Positions 59,711 through 64,000 of a stretch of DNA of 64,000 nucleotides are shown piece by piece. The stretch is from Mycobacteriales bacterium. Lineage in GTDB: Bacteria > Actinomycetota > Actinomycetes > Mycobacteriales > QHCD01. The notes under the pieces are model-generated. The model ran no database searches, was not told the origin of the DNA, and was given only the letters and a program-made list of their open reading frames with translations. Every line of letters begins with the position of its first letter. Within the stretch, counting starts at the first letter, position 1. Made by a program: the position numbers and the translations under genes. Where the stretch lies: NCBI GenBank assembly GCA_036497565.1, contig DASXJE010000006.1, forward strand, positions 1-64,000, given 5' to 3'.

Positions 59711-60691
59711 ATGCGGTCCGGGACGCGTCCTGCGGGCGAGGCGAAGGGCGACGCGCCGGCGCTGCGTGCGGAGGGGCTGGGCAAACGGTTCGGCGACCGG
59801 GTCGCCTTCGACGACGTCTCGTTCCAGATCGGCTACGGCGAAGTATTCGGGTTTCTCGGCCCCAATGGTGCGGGGAAGACGACGACCGTGCGGACTCTTG
59901 GCACGCTGATCGCGCCGACGTCCGGGTCGGCGACGGTCGCCGGCCTGCCGCTCACGCCGGAGAACGGCGTCGAGATCCGCCGGCGGATCTCGATCATGCC
60001 CGAGTCACCCGGTCTGTATCTGCGGCTGAGCGTGGCCGAGAACCTCGCCTGCTTCGCGGATCTCTATGAGGTGGCCGAGCCGCGGCAGCGCATCGCCCGA
60101 GCGCTGGAAGCGGTCAACCTCGCCGACCGAGCGGCCGATGCCTGCGGCACCCTGTCCAAAGGACTTCGGCAGCGCGTGGCCCTGGCCAGGGCGTTGCTCA
60201 ACGATCCCGAGGTGCTCTTCCTGGACGAGCCGACCTCAGGCCTGGACCCCGTCGCGGCCCGCGACGTCCACGGACTGATCGGCGAGCTGCGGGAGCGCGG
60301 TGTCACGATCTTCCTCACCACGCACCGGCTCGACGAGGCCGAACGCCTGTGTGACCGGATCGCGATCCTGAACACGACGCTGCGCACGATCGGCCGCACG
60401 GACGAGCTCCGCGACCACCTGTTCGCCAAGACACTCATGGTGCGCACCCGCATCGCACTGCCGGATCCCGACAGGGTCTTCGCCGGCCTGCCCGAAGTCG
60501 ACGGCTGGAGCCGCGACAGCGCGGACCACTACGTCCTGACCGTGTCCGACCCGGCCGCCGCCGCGCCGTCGGTCACCCGCGCTCTCGTGGCGGCCGGCGC
60601 GGACGTGCTGTCGATCGGGGAGTCCCGCCACTCGCTGGAGGACGTCTACCTCGAGCTCATCGACACCGACGACGAGGCGAGACGGGCATGA
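59711..60691 (+). CDS. ABC-2 type transporter ATP-binding protein
   Basis: About 326 residues. Walker A GPNGAGKTTTVR, signature LSKGLRQRVALARALL, Walker B VLFLDEPTSGLDP and the H-loop TTHRLDEAE are present, followed by a ~100-residue C-terminal extension with DUF4162-like features. This resembles daunorubicin-resistance-type (DrrA) exporters. The start ATG at 59711 was chosen since earlier codons overlap cydB. The permease gene overlaps by ATGA. The substrate is unknown; it is not CydDC. Confidence 0.92.
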   Translation: MRSGTRPAGEAKGDAPALRAEGLGKRFGDRVAFDDVSFQIGYGEVFGFLGPNGAGKTTTVRTLGTLIAPTSGSATVAGLPLTPENGVEIRRRISIMPESPGLYLRLSVAENLACFADLYEVAEPRQRIARALEAVNLADRAADACGTLSKGLRQRVALARALLNDPEVLFLDEPTSGLDPVAARDVHGLIGELRERGVTIFLTTHRLDEAERLCDRIAILNTTLRTIGRTDELRDHLFAKTLMVRTRIALPDPDRVFAGLPEVDGWSRDSADHYVLTVSDPAAAAPSVTRALVAAGADVLSIGESRHSLEDVYLELIDTDDEARRA

Positions 60692-61404
60692 GCCGGCGGC
60701 GGGTGCGTGCGATCTTCGACAAGGAGCTTCGGGAGTACCGCCGCAACGGCAACATCGTGTACGCGATGGTCATCCTCCCCTTCGTCTTTCTCATCCAGCC
60801 GTTGATCCAGATCTTCACCCTGCCGAGTTCGGCGTCGGTGACGCTGCACCACGAGCACTCGCTGGTCTACATGCTGGCGATCCCGGCACTCGTACCGGCG
60901 ACGCTGGCCTCCTACGCCGTGGTGGGCGAGCGCCTGCAAGGCACTCTCGAACCTGTGCTCGCGACTCCTGTACGCCGGGACGAGCTGCTGCTCGGTAAGG
61001 CGCTCGCCGCCTTCGTCCCGTCCGTGGTCGTCTCATACGGCGTCTATGCCGTCTTCATCGCCGCGGTCGAACTCTTCGCCCACGCCGGCGTGGCCACCGC
61101 GCTCATTCAGGCGCCGGACCTGATCGCCCAGGTGCTCTTCACGCCGCTATTGGCCGCGTGGTCGATCTGGGTCGGCATCGCGGTCTCGGCCCGGTGCCGG
61201 GACCCGCGTACGGCAGGACAGCTGTCGATCCTCGCGGGGCTCCCGTCGGTCGCGATCACCACGCTCATCGCGTTCAACGTCATTCCGGCGACCCTTCCGG
61301 TCGCCCTCGCGTTCGGGGCCGCTCTGCTGATCCTCATCCGCCTCGGCTGGCGGGTCGCGTCCGCCATCTTCGACCGCGAACGACTGATCACCAACACCAC
61401 GTAG
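60688..61404 (+). CDS. ABC-2 type transporter permease
   Basis: 238 residues, six predicted membrane helices. The N-terminus (RAIFDKELREYRRN) and the central YAVVGERLQGTLEPVLATPVRRDELLLGKAL are characteristic of ABC-2 permeases. It pairs with the ATPase in the same operon. The conserved ERLQGTLEPVLATP motif is the coupling-helix region. Repeat copy D follows its stop, between it and the convergent LacI gene. Confidence 0.93.
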   Translation: MSRRRVRAIFDKELREYRRNGNIVYAMVILPFVFLIQPLIQIFTLPSSASVTLHHEHSLVYMLAIPALVPATLASYAVVGERLQGTLEPVLATPVRRDELLLGKALAAFVPSVVVSYGVYAVFIAAVELFAHAGVATALIQAPDLIAQVLFTPLLAAWSIWVGIAVSARCRDPRTAGQLSILAGLPSVAITTLIAFNVIPATLPVALAFGAALLILIRLGWRVASAIFDRERLITNTT

Positions 61405-61420
61405 CCGCGTCTCCCCCCTC

Positions 61421-61507
61421 CGCTCCTCCCCTCGGTTCTTCCATGATCATGATCGGATAAAGCCGCGAAACGCCGACGGAATCCGATCACGATCATGGGG
61501 AGGAGCG
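61421..61507. repeat. Dispersed intergenic inverted repeat, copy D
   Basis: Arms CCATGATCATGATCGGAT (61441-61458) and ATCCGATCACGATCATGG (61481-61498), one mismatch, with spacer containing AGCCGCGAAACGCCGAC, the complement-like form of the GGCGTTTCG core of copies A and C. Outer CGCTCCTCCCC (61421-61431) and GGGGAGGAGCG (61497-61507) extend the stem. It lies between two convergent genes, a natural place for a bidirectional terminator. Confidence 0.8.
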
Positions 61508-62533
61508 CTACGGCGACGGCGGCGGTCCGGTGCTCTCCCGCTCGATCAACGAGGTGGCCAGCTCGACCCGACGGGTCCGGGGCATCTGCCCGCGCATCGC
61601 CGCGGCCAGGAGCCCGACGGCCGTCGCCCCCATCTCGTCCAGCGGCTGGTGCACGGTGGTCAGGCGCGGACTGGTCCAGCGCGATTCGGGCCGGTCGTCG
61701 AACCCGACGACGCTTATCTCAGCAGGCACCGTCACCCCCGCCTCCCGCAGCGCCCGGTACGCACCGAGAGCGATCGGATCCGAACCGGCAAAGATCGCCG
61801 TCGGGCGCGGGTCGAGCTCGAGCAGGTCCCTTGTCGCCTGCCGGCCGTCGTGGGTGTCGGACCGGCAGTAGCGCACATACCCGGCCGGTACGCCGAGCCC
61901 GGCGCGAGCCATCGCGGCCCGGTAGCCGTCCGTCCTGGCCCGGCTGTAGAGCAGCCGGGACGGTCCGCCGATCACGGCGATCCGCCGATGGCCCAGCGCG
62001 ATCAAGTGCTCGGTCGCGGAGAGCCCGCCGGCCCAGTTGGTCGCCCCGACCGACGGGATGTCGGCGGTGGGTAACGTCAAGGGGTCGACGACGACGTACG
62101 GAATGTTCACTCGTCGCAATGTCGACTGGTGCCCGGGCAGCAGGTCGACCAGACACAGCAGAACGCCCTGCGACGACCGGGCGACCGCCTGGTCCAGCCA
62201 ACGCGGCTTCGCCCGTCGCCGGTCCTCCGCACGCGCCACCGACACCACCACGCCGAGTCCGGCGTCATGGCACGCCGCCTCGACGCCACCGAGCATCGAC
62301 GCGGCCCACGAATTATCCAGCGAATCGATGACGACATCGATCACCGGTGCCACGGCACCGCGATCGGCCCGGGAGCCGCGCACGTATCCGCTCTGATCGA
62401 GCAGCCGTTCGATCCGCTGCCGCGTCGCGGGCGCCACGTCGCTGCGACCGTTGAGCGCTTTGGACACCGTCGGCACCGAGACCCCCGCCGCACGGGCAAT
62501 GGTCGCCAACGTCGGTCGCGCATCGGGGTTCAT
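61508..62533 (-). CDS. LacI/GalR-family transcriptional regulator
   Basis: 341 residues. The N-terminal helix-turn-helix TLATIARAAGVSVPTVSKALNGRSDVAPATRQRI has the LacI signature. The periplasmic-binding-like ligand domain includes VDPLTLPTADIPSVGATNWAGGLSATEHL and ISVVGFDD. The ATG at 62533 gives MNPDARPTLATIA. It diverges from the gene of a family-5 solute-binding protein, probably its target, with several palindromes between them. The inducer is likely a sugar or oligosaccharide. Confidence 0.95.
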   Translation of the reverse strand: MNPDARPTLATIARAAGVSVPTVSKALNGRSDVAPATRQRIERLLDQSGYVRGSRADRGAVAPVIDVVIDSLDNSWAASMLGGVEAACHDAGLGVVVSVARAEDRRRAKPRWLDQAVARSSQGVLLCLVDLLPGHQSTLRRVNIPYVVVDPLTLPTADIPSVGATNWAGGLSATEHLIALGHRRIAVIGGPSRLLYSRARTDGYRAAMARAGLGVPAGYVRYCRSDTHDGRQATRDLLELDPRPTAIFAGSDPIALGAYRALREAGVTVPAEISVVGFDDRPESRWTSPRLTTVHQPLDEMGATAVGLLAAAMRGQMPRTRRVELATSLIERESTGPPPSP

Positions 62534-62551
62534 CCGGTGATCGCCCACCTG

Positions 62552-62565
62552 TCGAAAGTTTTCGA
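62552..62565. promoter_or_regulatory. Operator candidate 1, TCGAAA-GT-TTTCGA
   Basis: Perfect 6-base arms with a 2-base centre, 18 bases upstream of the LacI gene start. Its right portion, AAGTTTTCGAT, recurs at 62662-62672. Probably for autoregulation. Confidence 0.6.
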
Positions 62566-62661
62566 TGAACTTCGGTGTGAAACAAGCCTTGACGGCCGAA
62601 ATGCGCATGCCTACCGTACCTGGCCAGCACAGCTTGGGCGTCACCGTAAACCCGATGCCGC

Positions 62662-62672
62662 AAGTTTTCGAT
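62662..62672. promoter_or_regulatory. Operator candidate 2, AAGTTTTCGAT
   Basis: Second copy of the sequence in operator 1, 106 bases away and about 90 bases upstream of the binding-protein gene. The left half of the palindrome is not conserved, so it may be a half site or a promoter element. Confidence 0.45.
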
Positions 62673-62725
62673 AGCACGACTGTGGTCTGGCAGAACTCCA
62701 CCTCACCAGCCAACTGCTGAGGTTC

Positions 62726-62740
62726 GGGAGAGCGCTTCCC
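62726..62740. promoter_or_regulatory. Operator candidate 3, GGGAGAGCGCTTCCC
   Basis: Near-perfect palindrome centred on AGCGCT (62731-62736), the LacI/GalR core, 24 bases upstream of the binding-protein GTG. This is the best candidate for repression of the downstream operon. Confidence 0.6.
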
Positions 62741-62763
62741 GGTTGGATCGAAAAGAGGCACCA

Positions 62764-64000
62764 GTGGCCGAGATGTCACGACGCAACTTCCTGCGTGCAG
62801 CCGGCACCGCGGCTGTCGCGGTCGAGCTCGGCGGATGCGCACGATCGGGATCGACCTCCGACGTGCGCCGTTCGGACACCTTCAGCGTCCTCAACAAAGA
62901 CGTGCAGGCGGTCCGCAACTACAACGCGTTCTCCCCGTCCAACCACGCGACGCCGTCCTTCGGGCTGGTCTACGAGCAACTCGTCCGACTCGACGCGCTA
63001 CACGGAGCGCGGATCAGGCCATGGCTGGCCAGCGCCTGGGAGTTCAGCGACGGCGGCCGGACGCTGACGTTCACCGCACGTCGTGGCGTGACGTTCTCCG
63101 ACGGCACGCCGATGACCGCGAACGACATCTTCTACACCCTGCAACTGCCGCTGAAGCACGCCGAACTGACCCCGTCAGGGGTCGAGTACACCGGCGTGCA
63201 CATGGTGGGCCGGGACAAGGTCGCACTCACCTTCGACGAGCCGTCGTACCAGAACCTCGTCGAATGCGTGAACGTCCGGGTCGTTCCCCGCCACATCTGG
63301 CAGCACCAGGATCCGGTGAAGTGGACCAACCCCAATCCGGTCGGGACCGGGCCAACCGTTCTGCAGGGCTTCTCCTCGCAACAGAGCACCTTCCGGCGGC
63401 GCAAGGGCTACTGGGGCGGCGACCTCCCGATGGAGTACGTGCGCTATCCCTGCGCGACCGAGGACGCGGCGAAGCTCATGCTCATCGACGGGGAACTCGA
63501 CCTCGCGACGATCGCGTGGCCCGGCGCCACCCAGCACTACGTCCCGAAGGACCCGCGGAAGTACCGCTACAACCCGCCGCCGGCCGGAGGCAGCGAAGGC
63601 GTCGCGTTCAACCTCACCACGCCGCCGTGGAACGACGTACACGTCCGCCGTGCGATGTCACTCGCGATCGACCGCAAGGTGGTCTCCCGGGTGATGAACG
63701 ACGGCCAGCTGCCCATGTACGTGACCAACCTCGACGACCGCATCTACCGCGACTGGATCGCCCCGGAGTATCGCGGCAAGGTCCAGCAGCTCGACGTCGC
63801 CGGCGCCCGGCACGAGTTGCAGCAGGCGGGCTGGTCGGTGCAGAACGGCCGCCTGGTCAAGGACGGGCGCACGCACCGGGTGAGCATGCGGTTCTGCAAC
63901 GACTACCCAGCCTGGCACATCGAGTCGGCGGTGCTCGTCGACCAGTGGCGCAAGCATCTCGGCCTGGACGTGGAGCTCATCGCTCAGCCGGGGGCGACGT
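62764..64000 (+). CDS. Family-5 extracellular solute-binding protein, Tat signal (3' end beyond window)
   Basis: At least 412 residues, open at the right edge. The N-terminus has a twin-arginine motif SRRNFLRA and then ELGGCA, a plausible lipobox. The family-5 peptide/oligosaccharide-binding pattern is clear: FGLVYEQLVRLDA, PWLASAWEFSDGGRTLTFTARRGVTFSDGTPMTANDIFYTL and VRRAMSLAIDRKVV. The GTG start at 62764 is preceded by AGAGG; an ATG at 62773 is an alternative. The gene diverges from the LacI regulator. Permease and ATPase genes would be expected beyond the edge. Family-5 proteins also carry oligosaccharides in some actinomycetes. Confidence 0.9.
   Translation, partial: MAEMSRRNFLRAAGTAAVAVELGGCARSGSTSDVRRSDTFSVLNKDVQAVRNYNAFSPSNHATPSFGLVYEQLVRLDALHGARIRPWLASAWEFSDGGRTLTFTARRGVTFSDGTPMTANDIFYTLQLPLKHAELTPSGVEYTGVHMVGRDKVALTFDEPSYQNLVECVNVRVVPRHIWQHQDPVKWTNPNPVGTGPTVLQGFSSQQSTFRRRKGYWGGDLPMEYVRYPCATEDAAKLMLIDGELDLATIAWPGATQHYVPKDPRKYRYNPPPAGGSEGVAFNLTTPPWNDVHVRRAMSLAIDRKVVSRVMNDGQLPMYVTNLDDRIYRDWIAPEYRGKVQQLDVAGARHELQQAGWSVQNGRLVKDGRTHRVSMRFCNDYPAWHIESAVLVDQWRKHLGLDVELIAQPGAT

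Noticed and set aside
59711-61404. CydDC, the usual maturation exporter of cytochrome bd
   Set aside because: The proteins are an ABC-2 ATPase with DrrA-like C-terminus and a six-helix permease, not the fused membrane-ATPase halves of CydD/CydC.

Overview
The window is high-GC, densely coded chromosomal DNA from an actinomycete. The taxonomic evidence is a bacterial proteasome activator ending in GQYL, the Cys-rich MarR type, GAF-ANTAR proteins, an Asp23/AmaP/DUF6286 cluster, many GTG starts and frequent ATGA/GTGA gene overlaps. I cannot name a genus. I found no rRNA, tRNA, CRISPR array, transposase or prophage gene.

Layout: 1-3951 holds the end of an ABC transporter operon with a LolA-like protein, divergent from an OmpR-type two-component pair. 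4067-6558 has a quinone oxidoreductase, a lipoprotein and bpa. 6555-12241 is a polysaccharide utilisation locus (heparinase-like lyase opposite two permeases and a Tat lipoprotein binding protein). 12245-19084 carries a Sel1-repeat protein, a HAD phosphatase, serS, a small zincin, a GroES-like protein, a DinB protein, a methyltransferase and an HD-GYP-LuxR protein. 19102-21098 is a NarL-type two-component pair. 21122-24705 is an unusual minus-strand cluster: a Pro/Thr-rich membrane protein, an ABC exporter, a 37-residue peptide ending in six Ser-Arg repeats, and a Ser/Thr protein kinase. 24963-32372 holds an LCP protein, a manganese (yybP-ykoY) riboswitch with a GDT1-type Mn exporter, an MFS pump with a fused C-terminal winged-helix-like domain, and three regulators with candidate operators.

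33591-35096 encodes a beta-propeller/thioredoxin protein in which an in-frame UGA sits exactly at the first Cys of the CGPC motif (W-UGA-G-P-C), so it is probably a selenoprotein. 35353-43796 has DUF4331, a SLAC1/TehA channel, a cyclase-ATPase-TPR regulator, a cNMP-binding protein, a GAF-ANTAR protein and a Crp/Fnr regulator. 43893-49012 has pheA, a 53-residue small protein and a muropeptide operon (NamZ, serine hydrolase, MurR/RpiR). 49149-51919 has larB, larC and a phosphoesterase. 52609-56961 is an envelope-stress cluster: CsbD, several Asp23 proteins, DUF2273, DUF6286, AmaP, an ECF sigma factor and a zinc anti-sigma/Asp23 fusion. 57289-61404 has cytochrome bd oxidase and an ABC-2 pair. 61508-64000 has a LacI regulator opposite a family-5 binding protein that runs off the end.

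Between genes lies a dispersed family of large inverted repeats (3942-4007, 15385-15442, 51073-51132, 61421-61507), plus two related-looking nested palindromes (5848-5925, 42034-42096). The four most interesting items are the probable selenoprotein, the SR-peptide/exporter/kinase cluster, the dispersed palindromes, and the anti-sigma/Asp23 fusion.
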